From: Xenorhabdus indica
GTDB lineage: Bacteria > Pseudomonadota > Gammaproteobacteria > Enterobacterales > Enterobacteriaceae
NCBI RefSeq assembly: GCF_014467235.1
Contig: NZ_NKHP01000022.1
Span: forward strand, 1 to 64,000
DNA: 64,000 nt
Direction of reading: 5' to 3'
The notes below the pieces were generated by a model. The model made no database searches. It was not told the DNA's origin and saw only the letters and a program-made list of their open reading frames with translations. A program made the translations under genes and the position numbers. This document shows positions 46,735 to 58,048 of the stretch, piece after piece; within the stretch, counting starts at the first letter, position 1; each line of letters begins with the position of its first letter.

Positions 46735-47310
46735 ATGTCATTATCCAGAAATATTTTTTTAGCAAGAAAAGCCATCAACTATGTGAATATTAAAATTGGT
46801 ATTACTTCTCCAAATCAACTGCCAACTCAAACAGTTGAGCAGAAAAAACTGAGCAATGAATTAAATAAGCAATTGTATTCTATAAGAATGTCAACCCATG
46901 CAAGGCTTAATGAAGTTTCTAACAACAGGCAAACTTGTGACCATAACAGAAAACACATTTTTCTCACCAGCGCTGCCGCCATAGAATACCGATTGGGTAA
47001 TTGTGGAGAAAAAGCTATCGTCGCATTCTCTTATCTAAAAATGCAAGGAGTAGAACCTCTCGATCTGTTTGATGTTGATATTGATGATTTAGGAAAAGAT
47101 GGACATACAATTGTTGTAATTGGCAGGCGCCAAGGAAACACAAAAAAGCCTGATACATGGAACCGAGAAGCTGTAATTTGTGACCCATGGAGTAATTGTG
47201 CCTATCCAAGCTACCGCTACGATCAAAATATCCCATTCGACGGTGAATTAATCTTACGTTATCGCCATGGACGCGATATTCCACCATATCACTTCTGTAA
47301 TTTATTATAA
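46735..47310 (+). CDS. Unrecognised 191-residue protein with a Cys-His-Asp triad-like arrangement
   Basis: I do not recognise a named family. The visible features are GNCGEKAIVAF with Cys90, KDGHTIVVIGRR with His124 and AVICDPWSN with Asp150. This is the order and approximate spacing of papain-like/transglutaminase-like cysteine hydrolases, including bacterial effector domains such as the C3 domain of Pasteurella multocida toxin. The N-terminal 65 residues look helical and hydrophilic, without a signal peptide or membrane segment. The gene has its own ribosome-binding site (TGGAGAA) and sits between hpaA and hpaB on the same strand, where the catabolic pathway needs nothing, with spacers of 169 and 219 bp. 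Function is unknown; protease, deamidase or transglutaminase-like activity is inference. Confidence 0.7.
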   Translation: MSLSRNIFLARKAINYVNIKIGITSPNQLPTQTVEQKKLSNELNKQLYSIRMSTHARLNEVSNNRQTCDHNRKHIFLTSAAAIEYRLGNCGEKAIVAFSYLKMQGVEPLDLFDVDIDDLGKDGHTIVVIGRRQGNTKKPDTWNREAVICDPWSNCAYPSYRYDQNIPFDGELILRYRHGRDIPPYHFCNLL

Positions 47311-47529
47311 CAATAAAAAACTCATTACTTCTAAAATACAAGCTCGATCACATTTACGCAGTAAACAGCCCAATTTTATCGAAAAGTACCCGCGTATCTC
47401 CTGAAAGTCTCTTCAAGTCTTCTCTCTCAATCGCTTCAATCAACCCTATAAAATAAACATAAAATTAACACTTACCCTCCCATTAGGATAACAAATCAAA
47501 ATGGGAAGTTTCGGAATGATGAGGTAGCC

Positions 47530-49092
47530 ATGAGACCAGAAGATTTGCGAGCCGATCATAAACGCCCATTAACCAGCAAAGAGTACCTGAATTCCCTTCA
47601 GGATGGACGGGAAATTTATATCTATGGCGAACGAGTTAAGGATGTCACTACACATCCCGCTTTTCGCAATGCGGCAACCTCTATCGGTCAACTGTATGAT
47701 GCCCTGCATGCCCCAGAAACCCATGATGTACTCTGTTGGGATACGGATACTGGCAGTGGCGGTTATACCCATAAGTTCTTCCGTTTCGCGACCAGTCCCG
47801 ATGATATCCGCCAACAACGCGATGCTATTGCTGAATGGTCACGCCAGAGTTATGGCTGGATGGGCCGTACTCCTGACTATAAAGCAGCATTTTGCTGTGC
47901 GTTAGGTGCTTACCCTGAATTTTATGGACAGTTCGCTGATAACGCCCGTACCTGGTATAAACGCATTCAAGAAAACACGCTCTATTTCAACCATGCGATA
48001 GTTAATCCCCCGATTGATCGTCATAAACCTGCTGATCAGGTTAAAGATATTTTTATCCAAATAGAAAAAGAGACAGATGCAGGCATTATTGTCAGTGGTG
48101 CCAAAGTAGTCGCAACTAACTCGGCATTGACTCACTATAATTTTATTGGTTTTGGCTCAGCACAAGTCATCGGTGATAACCCTGATTTTGCCTTGATGTT
48201 CGTTGCTCCGATGGATTCTGAAGGTGTTAAATTAATTTCCCGTGCTTCCTATGAATTAGTGGCGGGAGCCACAGGTTCACCTTTCGATTACCCCCTTTCC
48301 AGTCGGTTTGATGAAAATGACGCCATTCTCATAATGGATAACGTGTTAATCCCATGGGAAAATGTGTTAATTTATCGCGATTTTGATCGTGCTCGTAATT
48401 GGGCTGTCCAGAGTGGGTTTGCCCGTCTGTTTCCAATACAGGCTTGTGTACGTCTGGCGGTAAAACTGGACTTTATCACCGGATTACTGCAAAAGAGTCT
48501 CGAATGTACTGGAGTGGTGGATTTTCGTGGTGTTCAGGCAGATCTCGGTGAAGTCGTGGCATGGCGCAATCTATTCTGGTCTCTGACCGATGCAATGTGG
48601 GCAGAAGCCAAGCCATGGGAAGGTAATGCTTACCTGCCAGATGCCAAGGCAATACAAACTTACCGTGTTATGGCACCGATGGCTTACACGAAAATTAAGA
48701 ACATCATTGAAAGTAATGTCACTAGCGGGTTAATTTATTTGCCATCCAGCGTGCGGGATATGAACAATCCTGAAATCAATAAGTACCTGGAAAAATATGT
48801 ACGTGGCTCCAATGGTATTGATCATGTGGAACGAATTAAGATTTTGAAATTAATGTGGGATGCCATCGGTAGTGAATTCGGTGGACGTCATGAATTGTAC
48901 GAAATTAATTATGCCGGCAGTCAGGATGAAATTCGCCTGCAATGTCTGCGTCATGCGTATGGTTCCGGCAATATGAAGAAAATGACGGAGTTAGTGGATC
49001 GCTGTCTCTCTGACTATGATGTAAATGGCTGGACAAAACCCCACTTACACAATAACCACGATATTAATCTATTAGATAAGCTGCTGAAATAA
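47530..49092 (+). CDS. hpaB: 4-hydroxyphenylacetate 3-monooxygenase, oxygenase component
   Basis: A 520-residue FADH2-dependent flavin monooxygenase that hydroxylates 4-hydroxyphenylacetate to homoprotocatechuate. MRPEDLRADHKRPLTSKEYL, DGREIYIYGERVKDVTTHPA, FNHAIVNPPIDRHKPADQ, VVATNSALTHYNFIGFGSAQ and VLIPWENVLIYRDFDRARNW are hallmark segments. The normal E. coli length is 520 as well. HpaC follows by 21 bp and supplies reduced FAD. Confidence 0.95.
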   Translation: MRPEDLRADHKRPLTSKEYLNSLQDGREIYIYGERVKDVTTHPAFRNAATSIGQLYDALHAPETHDVLCWDTDTGSGGYTHKFFRFATSPDDIRQQRDAIAEWSRQSYGWMGRTPDYKAAFCCALGAYPEFYGQFADNARTWYKRIQENTLYFNHAIVNPPIDRHKPADQVKDIFIQIEKETDAGIIVSGAKVVATNSALTHYNFIGFGSAQVIGDNPDFALMFVAPMDSEGVKLISRASYELVAGATGSPFDYPLSSRFDENDAILIMDNVLIPWENVLIYRDFDRARNWAVQSGFARLFPIQACVRLAVKLDFITGLLQKSLECTGVVDFRGVQADLGEVVAWRNLFWSLTDAMWAEAKPWEGNAYLPDAKAIQTYRVMAPMAYTKIKNIIESNVTSGLIYLPSSVRDMNNPEINKYLEKYVRGSNGIDHVERIKILKLMWDAIGSEFGGRHELYEINYAGSQDEIRLQCLRHAYGSGNMKKMTELVDRCLSDYDVNGWTKPHLHNNHDINLLDKLLK

Positions 49093-49113
49093 ATCAGTAG
49101 CAGGAGGCTTATT

Positions 49114-49632
49114 ATGTCTTTAAAAAATGAACATCGCTTGCGTTTCAGGGATGCGATGGCAAGCCTTTCCGCTGCGGTGAATATTATCACTACGGATGGC
49201 CCGGCAGGGCGTTGCGGTATGACAGCAACAGCAGTCTGCTCTGTGACAGATACGCCTCCAACTCTAATGGTGTGCATTAATCGCAACAGCGCCATGAATC
49301 CGGTATTTCAGAGAAACGGGCGGCTGTGTATCAATATTCTGAATCATGAGCAAGAATTAATGGCTCGCCATTTCGCTGGTATGACCGAAGCCAGTATGGA
49401 AGAGCGCTTTAGTTGGGATATCTGGCACACTGGCTCATTAGGGCAGCCAATGCTGAAAGGAACTCTCGCCAATCTGGAAGGAAGCATTGAACAGGTACAG
49501 GAAATCGGTACCCATAATGTTTATCTGGTGGAAATAAAACAGATTATTGTTCGTGAAGAAGGGCATGGGTTAATTTATTTTAAGCGTAGTTTTCACCAAG
49601 TTATGAACAAGACTTTGGCTACCGCGGTTTAA
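49114..49632 (+). CDS. hpaC: 4-hydroxyphenylacetate 3-monooxygenase, flavin reductase component
   Basis: A 172-residue flavin reductase-domain protein that reduces FAD with NADH for HpaB. FRDAMASLSAAVNIITTDGP, CGMTATAVCSVTDTPPTLMV, CINRNSAMNPVFQRNGRLC and the GEM-like MTEASMEERF regions are as in HpaC. It is the last gene of the hpa locus; a 15-bp perfect hairpin lies 26 bp beyond. Confidence 0.95.
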   Translation: MSLKNEHRLRFRDAMASLSAAVNIITTDGPAGRCGMTATAVCSVTDTPPTLMVCINRNSAMNPVFQRNGRLCINILNHEQELMARHFAGMTEASMEERFSWDIWHTGSLGQPMLKGTLANLEGSIEQVQEIGTHNVYLVEIKQIIVREEGHGLIYFKRSFHQVMNKTLATAV

Positions 49633-49657
49633 GAATATCAGCTTATACATCCGTCAT

Positions 49658-49694
49658 ATTTCAAGTTGTAGCTAGCAAAGCTACAACTTGAAAT
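49658..49694. repeat. Palindromic hairpin with TTTCAAGTTG arms (downstream of hpaC)
   Basis: ATTTCAAGTTGTAGC (49658-49672) and GCTACAACTTGAAAT (49680-49694) form a perfect 15-bp stem with a 7-base loop. It shares the arm core TTTCAAGTTG with the hairpin at 33968-34003. It may act as the hpaBC terminator. Confidence 0.7.
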
Positions 49695-50305
49695 CCAGTA
49701 AGATATAGTAGTTCAACTCGAATTTAATTCTGGAATAATATCCCGCCAATTAAGCCTTCATCACAAAGCCTTCATCACATTGATTAAAAAATAACTCACC
49801 TTACTCCAAGATTGAAAATCAATCGGTAACTTGATTAATTATTTAATAATTATGAGAGATTATATAAAATTAGTCATCTTATATAGATTTTACCCCTGCG
49901 AAAACAAACAAAATTATTAATCACATAATAAAAAATTAATATATTGACATTTGTAATCTCATTTTCTTAATACTAATTAATGGGTAGCCATTTTTAGATA
50001 AAAAACAACAATAAAGATTAAATAAACAGCAGATTGATTTATTTGCGAACACTCAAACCATTCATGCATGATTTTCGCTATTAATTTAGTGAATATTTCG
50101 TCAAATCTGGTATTAATTTTTACATTAGTGTGATCAACTACTGAGAAGATATTGTACTAGTATATTAACCTCCCGCGCTTCGATCACTCTGAATAAATAA
50201 ACAAAATCACAACCCGTACAATACATTGCGTTATCCATATGTTAACAACAGTATGAACTCTGAATGTATTGTCCACCGGTATGACAACTAACAGAGGCAG
50301 TTACT
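49695..50305. other. AT-rich spacer upstream of the peptide transporter gene
   Basis: About 610 bp without a gene, with stops in all frames. It contains a leader region for the peptide transporter and probably its promoter; no operator is clear enough to assign. Confidence 0.5.
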
Positions 50306-51772
50306 ATGAAAAAAACCGTTCCAATCGGTTTATGGGATCAACCGAAACCCTTTTTCATGATCTTTTTTGTGGAATTATGGGAAAGATTTGGCTACTACGG
50401 CGTTCAAAGCATTCTTGCTGTTTATTTCGTTAAACAACTTGGTTTTTCAGAAACACAAGCATTTATCACTTTCGGTGCGTTCTCTGCACTGGTTTACGGC
50501 CTGATTTCTATCGGGGGTTATGTTGGCGACCACTTATTAGGGACAAAGAGAACTATCGTTCTGGGTGCCATTGTACTGGCAATAGGCTATTTCATGATTG
50601 GTCTTTCCATCATGGAACCTGAACTGATTTTTTATGCTCTGGGAACCGTGGCCGTCGGTAATGGCCTTTTTAAAGCCAACCCCGCCAGCCTACTGGCAAA
50701 ATGTTACCAACCCCAAGATCCACGCCTGGATGGTGCATTTACGTTATTCTATATGTCTATCAATCTTGGCTCTCTGGTTTCTCTCTCTCTTGCCCCTGTC
50801 ATTGCTGATACTTATGGCTACGCCGTCACTTATAATATCTGTGGTATTGGTCTGATTATCGCCTTGCTGGTTTATATCGCCTGCCGTCGTATGGTACATA
50901 ACATTGGCTCTGAACCAGATCATGTCCCTCTGAACTATGCAACCCTGTTTTTAGTTTTGCTTGGTACTGTGGCTATGATTGGCGTCTGTGCATGGTTATT
51001 GCACAATATCAACATTGCCAATATTGTCCTCATTGCGATTTCAGCCATTGTTGTAATAATTTTCTTCTGGCAGGCATTCAAGCAGGACAGGATCGGCCGC
51101 AATAAGATGTTTGTGGCATTTATTTTGATGCTACAGGCTGTTATGTTCTACATCCTGTATAACCAAATGCCGACTTCCCTCAATTTTTTCGCCATCAACA
51201 ACGTCCATACCCAGATCTTCGGTTTTAATGTTAATCCCATCAGTTTCCAGGCACTAAATCCATTCTGGATCATTGTGGTCAGTCCTATCCTGGCTGTGGT
51301 TTACACCCGCTTGGGAGCAAAGGGAAAAGACTTTTCCATGCCAACAAAGTTTACCTTCGGCATGTTCCTGTGCTCTCTCGGTTTCATGACTGCCGCCGCG
51401 TCAGGTTTATTTGCCGATGAACAAGGCATGACTTCCCCATGGTTTATTGTCCTGGTTTATCTGTTCCAGAGCGTCGGGGAATTAATGATCAGTGCACTGG
51501 GGCTGGCAATGGTAGCAACGTTTGTTCCTAGCTACCTGACAGGGTTTATTCTAGGCATGTGGTTCTTATCTCAAGCAGCAGCATCAGTATTAGGAAGTTA
51601 TGTTGCCACATTCACCGCAGCACCAGAAGGCGTGACCGACCCTCTGCAAACCCTGCCACTTTATATGAGCGTATTTGGAAAGATAGGGATTGCCACTCTT
51701 ATTGTTGCTGTGATTATGGCTTTCATGGTGCCGTGGCTGAACCGTATTATGAAGGATGGAGCGAAAGCATAG
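50306..51772 (+). CDS. dtpA: Proton-dependent di/tripeptide transporter (POT family)
   Basis: A 488-residue POT/PTR2 transporter with 14 predicted helices. [19 protein letters not shown] contains the ExxERFxYY proton-coupling motif, and [32 protein letters not shown] and [20 protein letters not shown] are family signatures. The E. coli homologues are DtpA and DtpB; DtpA (TppB) is the nearest by overall style, but DtpB is not excluded. It is separated from fbaA by a bidirectional terminator. Confidence 0.9.
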   Translation: MKKTVPIGLWDQPKPFFMIFFVELWERFGYYGVQSILAVYFVKQLGFSETQAFITFGAFSALVYGLISIGGYVGDHLLGTKRTIVLGAIVLAIGYFMIGLSIMEPELIFYALGTVAVGNGLFKANPASLLAKCYQPQDPRLDGAFTLFYMSINLGSLVSLSLAPVIADTYGYAVTYNICGIGLIIALLVYIACRRMVHNIGSEPDHVPLNYATLFLVLLGTVAMIGVCAWLLHNINIANIVLIAISAIVVIIFFWQAFKQDRIGRNKMFVAFILMLQAVMFYILYNQMPTSLNFFAINNVHTQIFGFNVNPISFQALNPFWIIVVSPILAVVYTRLGAKGKDFSMPTKFTFGMFLCSLGFMTAAASGLFADEQGMTSPWFIVLVYLFQSVGELMISALGLAMVATFVPSYLTGFILGMWFLSQAAASVLGSYVATFTAAPEGVTDPLQTLPLYMSVFGKIGIATLIVAVIMAFMVPWLNRIMKDGAKA

Positions 51773-51801
51773 TCCATCTGATTTGGTTTAATCAAACAAA
51801 A

Positions 51802-51837
51802 TTCCCGCTCGTTGATAATTAAAATAACGAGCGGGAA
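51802..51837. terminator. Bidirectional terminator between dtpA and fbaA
   Basis: TTCCCGCTCGTT (51802-51813) and AACGAGCGGGAA (51826-51837) form a perfect 12-bp stem. On the minus strand it is followed by TTTTG (fbaA side); on the plus strand the trailing bases are ACTAAAAAAC. It serves the convergent genes on both sides. Confidence 0.85.
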
Positions 51838-51876
51838 CTAAAAAACTACTTGAATCCATGCCAATCAGTATGGAAA

Positions 51877-52953
51877 TTACAGCACATCAACCGCGTTCAA
51901 TTCTTTGAAAGCCTGCTCCAGACGAACAGTCATGGAAACCTGACCAGCACGCAACCAGACACGGGGATCATAGAATTTCTTATTCGGTTTATCCGCACCT
52001 TCCGGGTTACCCAACTGGCCTTGCAGATAACCTTCATTTTTCTTGTAGTAGTTCAAAATACCTTCCCAGGTAGCCCACTGAGTATCGGTATCAATATTCA
52101 TTTTCACTACGCCATAGCTGACAGCTTCCTGAATCTCTTCTGCGGTAGAGCCGGAACCACCGTGGAAGACGAAATCCAGGCTATTGTGTGGCAGGTTGAA
52201 TTTTTCAGAAATGTAGTCTTGAGAATTGCGCAGGATTTTTGGTGTCAGTTTAACGTTACCTGGTTTATAAACGCCGTGAACGTTACCAAAAGATGCCGCG
52301 ATGGTAAAACGCGGGCTGATAGCACTCAGTTTCTCATAAGCGTAAGCCACATCTTCTGGTTGAGTATACAGGGAAGAGCTGTCGAGATGGCTGTTATCAA
52401 CACCATCTTCTTCACCACCAGTACAACCCAGTTCAATTTCCAGCGTCATGTCGATTTTCGCCATACGTGCCAGATATTGGCTACAAATTTCGATATTTTC
52501 TTCCAGAGATTCCTCTGACAGATCAATCATGTGGGAAGAGAACAATGGTTTGCCAGTCTGAGCATAATGCTTTTCACCAGCATCCAACAGACCATCAATC
52601 CACGGCAGTAATTTACGTGCACAGTGGTCAGTATGCAGGATCACTGGCACACCATAATGCTCTGCCATCTGATGTACATGATAAGCACCAGAAATTGCCC
52701 CCAGAATTGCGGCTTGCTGCCCTTCAAGTTTCAATCCCTTACCCGCTACAAATGATGCACCACCGTTGGAAAACTGGATGATTACCGGAGCACGTACTTT
52801 TGCCGCTGTTTCCAGCACTGCATTGATAGAGTCAGTACCGACACAGTTAACTGCCGGCAGAGCAAAGTTATGTTCTTTTGCGATAGCAAAGACTTTTTGA
52901 ACATCATCACCAGTGATGACACCCGGTTTTACGAAATCAAAAATTTTAGACAT
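51877..52953 (-). CDS. fbaA: Fructose-bisphosphate aldolase, class II
   Basis: A 358-residue zinc-dependent aldolase of glycolysis and gluconeogenesis. MSKIFDFVKPGVITGDDVQK is the usual N-terminus. Zinc-binding His residues lie in LHTDHCARKLLPW and the NVHGVYKPG and FVFHGGSGS regions; VVKMNIDTDTQWA is typical of class II-A enzymes. ATG 52953 is chosen over an upstream in-frame codon because it matches the family start. It follows pgk in the epd-pgk-fbaA arrangement. Confidence 0.96.
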   Translation of the reverse strand: MSKIFDFVKPGVITGDDVQKVFAIAKEHNFALPAVNCVGTDSINAVLETAAKVRAPVIIQFSNGGASFVAGKGLKLEGQQAAILGAISGAYHVHQMAEHYGVPVILHTDHCARKLLPWIDGLLDAGEKHYAQTGKPLFSSHMIDLSEESLEENIEICSQYLARMAKIDMTLEIELGCTGGEEDGVDNSHLDSSSLYTQPEDVAYAYEKLSAISPRFTIAASFGNVHGVYKPGNVKLTPKILRNSQDYISEKFNLPHNSLDFVFHGGSGSTAEEIQEAVSYGVVKMNIDTDTQWATWEGILNYYKKNEGYLQGQLGNPEGADKPNKKFYDPRVWLRAGQVSMTVRLEQAFKELNAVDVL

Positions 52954-53010
52954 GTTACGTGGTCCTGTATTGACATTGAACAGGCAGTATTCACTGCCTG
53001 TTATCACAAC

Positions 53011-54177
53011 TTATTTACTGTTAGCACGTTCTTCCAGCATCACAACGGCTGGTAGTTTTTTACCTTCAACAAACTCAAGGAAAGCACCGCCACCGGTGGA
53101 GATGTAAGAGATTTTGTCAGCAATTTCAAACAGATCGATTGCTGCCAAAGTATCGCCACCACCTGCAATCGAGAAAGCATCGCTCTTTGCAATCGCATGG
53201 GCAACAATTTCGGTTCCTTTACGGAAATTAGGGAATTCAAAAACACCAACCGGGCCATTCCACAGAATAGTTTTAGCACTTTTCAGGATTTCAGCCAGAC
53301 GTTCAGCAGATGCATCGCCCAAATCAAGGATTTGCTCGTCGTCTTTAATTTCACTGGTGGATTTCAGTATAGCTTCGGCAGTTTCAGAGAATTCTGTCGC
53401 AACACGAACATCAGTAGGTACTGGAATATCACAGCTTTCCAGCAGTTTTTTCGCTTCAGGGATCAAATCATCTTCGTACAGAGAACGACCTACATTGTGG
53501 CCTTCTGCGGCAACAAAAGTATTGGCAATTCCGCCACCGACGATAAGCTGATCAGCAATTTTGGACAATGAATCAAGAACAGTCAGTTTAGTTGAAACTT
53601 TAGAACCACCGACAATCGCCACCATTGGACGAGCCGGGTTGTGCAGTGCTTTACCCAAGGCTTCCAGTTCGCCAGATAATAATGGGCCAGCACAGGCAAT
53701 CGATGCAAATTTAGCAACACCGTGAGTCGACGCCTGAGCACGATGTGCTGTACCAAAGGCATCCATTACATATACATCACACAATGCTGCATACTGTTTC
53801 GATAACGTTTCGTCGTCTTTTTTCTCACCTTTGTTGAAGCGAACGTTTTCCAGAACCACCAATTCGCCTTCCGCCACTTCAACGCCATTCAGATAATCTT
53901 TTTCCAGACGAACAGGAGAAGAAAGTGCACCTTTCAGGTAATCAACGACAGGTTGCAGTGAGAACTCTTCGTTGTATTCTCCCTCAGTCGGGCGTCCCAG
54001 GTGAGAAGTAACCATGACTTTGGCTCCCTGATTCAACGCAGCCTCAATCGTCGGCAAAGACGCACGGATACGCGCATCAGAAGTAACTTTGCCATCTTTT
54101 ACAGGCACATTCAGATCAGCACGGATCAGAACACGTTTACCCGCCAGATCTAAATCAGTCATCTTAATTACAGACAT
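53011..54177 (-). CDS. pgk: Phosphoglycerate kinase
   Basis: A 388-residue PGK, converting 1,3-bisphosphoglycerate and ADP to 3-phosphoglycerate and [80 protein letters not shown] and the ATP-binding GGGDTLAA are all present. The start [11 protein letters not shown] (54177) matches other enterobacterial PGKs. It lies between epd and fbaA on the minus strand, 57 bp before fbaA. Confidence 0.96.
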   Translation of the reverse strand: MSVIKMTDLDLAGKRVLIRADLNVPVKDGKVTSDARIRASLPTIEAALNQGAKVMVTSHLGRPTEGEYNEEFSLQPVVDYLKGALSSPVRLEKDYLNGVEVAEGELVVLENVRFNKGEKKDDETLSKQYAALCDVYVMDAFGTAHRAQASTHGVAKFASIACAGPLLSGELEALGKALHNPARPMVAIVGGSKVSTKLTVLDSLSKIADQLIVGGGIANTFVAAEGHNVGRSLYEDDLIPEAKKLLESCDIPVPTDVRVATEFSETAEAILKSTSEIKDDEQILDLGDASAERLAEILKSAKTILWNGPVGVFEFPNFRKGTEIVAHAIAKSDAFSIAGGGDTLAAIDLFEIADKISYISTGGGAFLEFVEGKKLPAVVMLEERANSK

Positions 54178-54228
54178 GGTGAATCCTCTCATTGATTCTC
54201 TATAAAATTACTCAATCTTCTATTGTGA

Positions 54229-55248
54229 TTACATAAAACCTTTAGAGGCCATTACCAGGGTTGTATCGAGCATACGATTGGCAAAGCCCCACTCATTATC
54301 ACACCATACAAGCGTTTTGATCAGATGATTTCCACTCACTCTGGTCTGTGTACCATCCACAATAGCACTGTGAGGATCGTGGTTAAAATCCGTTGAAACC
54401 AACGGCAAATCAGTGAAATCCACTATACCACGAAACGAACTCACCGCTGATTCTTGCAGTAGTTGGTTTACTTCACTGACATTAACGGCAGCACTGACTG
54501 TCACACTTAAATCAATCGCTGTTACATTGATGGTAGGTACTCGTACAGAAATGGCTTCAAACCGATCACTGAATTTGGGAAAAATACGTGTGATCCCTGC
54601 CGCTAGTTTTGTATTGACTGGAATAATCGACTGGCTGGCCGCACGGGTTCGACGTAAATCACAGTGATAAGCATCAATGACTGGTTGATCATTCATGGAT
54701 GCGTGAATTGTTGTCACCGTGCCCGATTCAATGTTAAACGCATCATCCAGCACCTTAATGATCGGGATAATGCAATTTGTTGTACAAGATGCATTAGAAA
54801 CAATGCGATCTTCGGCAACCAATGAATCATGATTTACACCATATACCACCGTTGCATCCAGATCATTGCCTCCCGGATGGGAAAACAGAACCTTTTTGGC
54901 ACCACTAGTGAGGTGAGCTTCTCCATCCACTCGTTCACCATACTTCCCCGTACAATCGAGTACAATATCAATATCCAGTTCTTTCCACGGCAAATCCGAG
55001 AGATCTGGTTGATGAAACAGCCGTATACTATCATCTCCTACGCGCAATACTTTATTGTTCAGGCGTACATCCCATGCAAAACGCCCATGACTGGAATCGT
55101 ATTTCAATAAATGGGCGATACCTTTTGCATCAGCCAGCTCATTGATAGCGATAACCGCAATTTCAGCCCGACGCCCGGTTTCGTAGAGAGCACGCAGAAC
55201 ACTGCGCCCTATTCTCCCAAAACCGTTAATCGCTACCCTGATGGTCAT
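54229..55248 (-). CDS. epd: D-erythrose-4-phosphate dehydrogenase
   Basis: A 339-residue GAPDH-like enzyme. It oxidises erythrose 4-phosphate to 4-phosphoerythronate, the first step of the pyridoxal phosphate route. The Rossmann motif [15 protein letters not shown] and catalytic [16 protein letters not shown] are clear. The Epd assignment over gapA rests on [40 protein letters not shown] and linkage to pgk-fbaA. It is followed by pgk after 51 bp. Confidence 0.94.
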   Translation of the reverse strand: MTIRVAINGFGRIGRSVLRALYETGRRAEIAVIAINELADAKGIAHLLKYDSSHGRFAWDVRLNNKVLRVGDDSIRLFHQPDLSDLPWKELDIDIVLDCTGKYGERVDGEAHLTSGAKKVLFSHPGGNDLDATVVYGVNHDSLVAEDRIVSNASCTTNCIIPIIKVLDDAFNIESGTVTTIHASMNDQPVIDAYHCDLRRTRAASQSIIPVNTKLAAGITRIFPKFSDRFEAISVRVPTINVTAIDLSVTVSAAVNVSEVNQLLQESAVSSFRGIVDFTDLPLVSTDFNHDPHSAIVDGTQTRVSGNHLIKTLVWCDNEWGFANRMLDTTLVMASKGFM

Positions 55249-55580
55249 GTTACCCCCTGAATTTCTTTATGGTCACGCAACGGCTTAGAATAACTGAGCA
55301 ACTGCAAATTGTACGGATGATTCATCATAAAATTAATCAGATTGTGACAGACAAGACATTTTTCCTGCGATAACTGAAACGGTTCAGCTAATTATAAGGG
55401 AAGACTACGAGAAATAGAGAATAATGGCAAGGGTCATAAATAGCATAATCAAAAAATTTTGATGAAAAAAGAGCGCATTAGCCCAAGATTTGATGCTAAT
55501 GCGCTTCTTCCCCTTTCATCTTTCAGCAAGCCGTTTTTATTAGCTGCTTTCTAAAACCTATCCAGGGCAGGGTTTGCTTG
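55249..55580. other. Spacer between tktA and epd with the tktA terminator
   Basis: The 330-bp spacer carries the terminator at 55473-55504 and the likely epd promoter to its left. No gene is visible. Confidence 0.6.
55473..55504 (-). terminator. tktA terminator
   Basis: GCGCATTAGC (55473-55482) and GCTAATGCGC (55495-55504) form a perfect 10-bp stem with a 12-base loop; on the minus strand TCTTTTTTC follows. It is 77 bp after the tktA stop. Confidence 0.85.
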
Positions 55581-57575
55581 TTATTTCAGTAATGCGGTTG
55601 CTTTGGCAACCACATTCTCAACAGTGAAACCAAACTCTTTGAACAGAGCATCAGCAGGAGCAGATTCACCAAACGTATCCATTCCCACGATAGCACCATT
55701 AATACCAACGTATTTAAACCAGTAATCAGCAATACCCGCTTCAATCGCAACACGGGCAGAAACCGCAGCAGGGAGAACCGCTTCACGGTATGCCGTATCC
55801 TGTTTGTCAAATACATCAGTAGATGGCATGGAAACTACGCGAACTTTACGGCCTTCTGCACTCAATTGTTCAGCGGCTTTCACTGCCAGCTCAACTTCAG
55901 AACCCGTCGCAATCAGGATTAATTCAGGCTGACCTGCGCAATCTTTCAGGATATAAGCACCTTTTTCGATATCCGCCAGTTGCACAGCCGTACGCTCCTG
56001 CTGTGCCAGATTCTGACGGGAGAAGATCAGAGAAGTTGGGCCATTTTTACGCTCAATCGCATATTTCCAGGCTACCGCAGATTCTACCTGATCACATGGA
56101 CGCCATGTGCTCATATTGGGTGTTACACGCAGGCTGGCAATTTGCTCAACTGGCTGATGAGTCGGACCATCTTCACCCAAGCCGATAGAATCATGGGTAT
56201 AAACGAAGATGCTACGGATCTTCATCAGTGCAGCCATGCGTACTGCGTTACGGGCGTATTCAACAAACATCAGGAATGTCGCACCATAAGGCACAAAACC
56301 ACCATGCAGAGCAATTCCATTCATGATGGCAGACATACCGAATTCGCGTACACCGTAATGAATGTAGTTACCGCTTTGAACTTCATTCAGAGGCTTGGAG
56401 CCAGACCACATAGTCAGGTTACTTGGTGCCAAATCAGCAGAGCCGCCCATGAATTCAGGCAGAACTTTACCAAATGCTTCCAGAGCATTTTGTGATGCTT
56501 TACGGCTGGCAATAGAAGCGGGATTCTGTTGCAGATTCTCAATAAATGCTTTGGATTCAGCGTCCCAGTTTGCAGGCAATTCACCACGGGTACGACGGCG
56601 GAATTCTGTGGCTAGTTCCGGGTAAGCTTCAGCATAAGCGGCAAATTTTATATCCCAAGCACTTTCTTTAGCTTTACCAGCTTCTTTTGCATCCCATTCT
56701 GCATAAATATCCTGAGGAATGTCAAAAGCAGGATATTCCCAACCCAGAGCCTTACGGGTCGCTTCAATTTCAGCGTCACCCAGTGGCGCACCGTGACACT
56801 CTTCTTTGCCCGCTTTATTTGGTGAGCCAAAACCGATAATAGTTTTGCACATTAACAGAGATGGTTTGCCGGTTTCTTTACGAGCTTCTTCGATAGCAGC
56901 CTGTATTGCAACAGAGTCATGACCATCTACACCACGAATAACATGCCAGCCATAGGATTCAAAACGTGCAGCGGTGTCATCAGTGAACCAACCTTCAACT
57001 TCACCATCAATGGAGATGCCGTTGTCATCATAGAAAGCGATCAGTTTGCCTAGCTTCAATGTACCCGCCAGAGAACAAACTTCATGGGAGATCCCTTCCA
57101 TCATACAACCATCACCCATGAATACATAAGTGTAGTGATCGACAATATCATGGCCCGGACGGTTAAACTGCGCTGCCAAAGTGCGTTCCGCAATCGCAAA
57201 ACCAACCGCGTTGGCAATACCCTGTCCCAGTGGGCCAGTTGTCGTTTCTACGCCCGGAGTATAACCATATTCTGGATGACCAGGGGTTTTAGAATGCAGT
57301 TGACGGAAATTTTTCAGATCGTCGATAGAAACATCGTAACCAGTCAGATGCAGCAAGCTGTAAATCAGCATAGAACCATGACCATTGGATAATACGAAGC
57401 GGTCACGATCAGCCCAGTCAGGATTGGCAGGGTTATGGTTCAAATAGTCGCGCCACAGCACTTCAGCAATGTCAGCCATTCCCATCGGTGCACCAGGATG
57501 CCCTGATTTTGCTTTCTGCACAGCATCCATGCTCAAGAAGCGGATAGCATTCGCAAGGGTTTTACGAGTGGTCAT
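55581..57575 (-). CDS. tktA: Transketolase
   Basis: A 664-residue thiamine-diphosphate enzyme of the non-oxidative pentose phosphate pathway. [40 protein letters not shown], the ThDP motif [31 protein letters not shown] and [19 protein letters not shown] are all present. Its partner product erythrose 4-phosphate feeds Epd, encoded 330 bp downstream on the same strand. It has its own terminator, so it is likely transcribed separately. Confidence 0.96.
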   Translation of the reverse strand: MTTRKTLANAIRFLSMDAVQKAKSGHPGAPMGMADIAEVLWRDYLNHNPANPDWADRDRFVLSNGHGSMLIYSLLHLTGYDVSIDDLKNFRQLHSKTPGHPEYGYTPGVETTTGPLGQGIANAVGFAIAERTLAAQFNRPGHDIVDHYTYVFMGDGCMMEGISHEVCSLAGTLKLGKLIAFYDDNGISIDGEVEGWFTDDTAARFESYGWHVIRGVDGHDSVAIQAAIEEARKETGKPSLLMCKTIIGFGSPNKAGKEECHGAPLGDAEIEATRKALGWEYPAFDIPQDIYAEWDAKEAGKAKESAWDIKFAAYAEAYPELATEFRRRTRGELPANWDAESKAFIENLQQNPASIASRKASQNALEAFGKVLPEFMGGSADLAPSNLTMWSGSKPLNEVQSGNYIHYGVREFGMSAIMNGIALHGGFVPYGATFLMFVEYARNAVRMAALMKIRSIFVYTHDSIGLGEDGPTHQPVEQIASLRVTPNMSTWRPCDQVESAVAWKYAIERKNGPTSLIFSRQNLAQQERTAVQLADIEKGAYILKDCAGQPELILIATGSEVELAVKAAEQLSAEGRKVRVVSMPSTDVFDKQDTAYREAVLPAAVSARVAIEAGIADYWFKYVGINGAIVGMDTFGESAPADALFKEFGFTVENVVAKATALLK

Positions 57576-58048
57576 TCTTTACTCCAAGTCGGATAAAAGC
57601 GTTAGTGAACTAGAACTAATTTTCGCAGCGCAGCATACAAACCGCAATCATTAATGCCAATAAACGAAAACTATCTTAATTTCCGCTCGGCATCAATTCT
57701 TTGATTTACCCCGCTGTTTTGACGTATTTTCAAGCGAATATACATAATCGGAGGTGAGTTTTCGCAAATAAGCGATGATTTCATATCGTGATTTGCACAA
57801 TAAGAAACAATGTATTAGATACGATACTCAATAGGTTAATCAAGGCCGAAAGCATGGGTTTTTCTATTGACTTAGATAACAACCTGATTCAAAGAAGAGG
57901 TTGAGTTAAAGAACGATAAATGTCGTAATTTTCATCATCAAAACAAACAAGATTCACTTACTTGTAATATATTTTGATTTTTTCTTATATTCAGAATAAA
58001 TTCACTTGAATAGTATTTAATCATCACTTATCTCAGACTTAATAATAA
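57576..58048. promoter_or_regulatory. Divergent spacer upstream of tktA
   Basis: A 470-bp AT-rich spacer between tktA and the plus-strand GNAT gene. It must contain the tktA promoter. No operator or small RNA is obvious to me. Confidence 0.4.
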
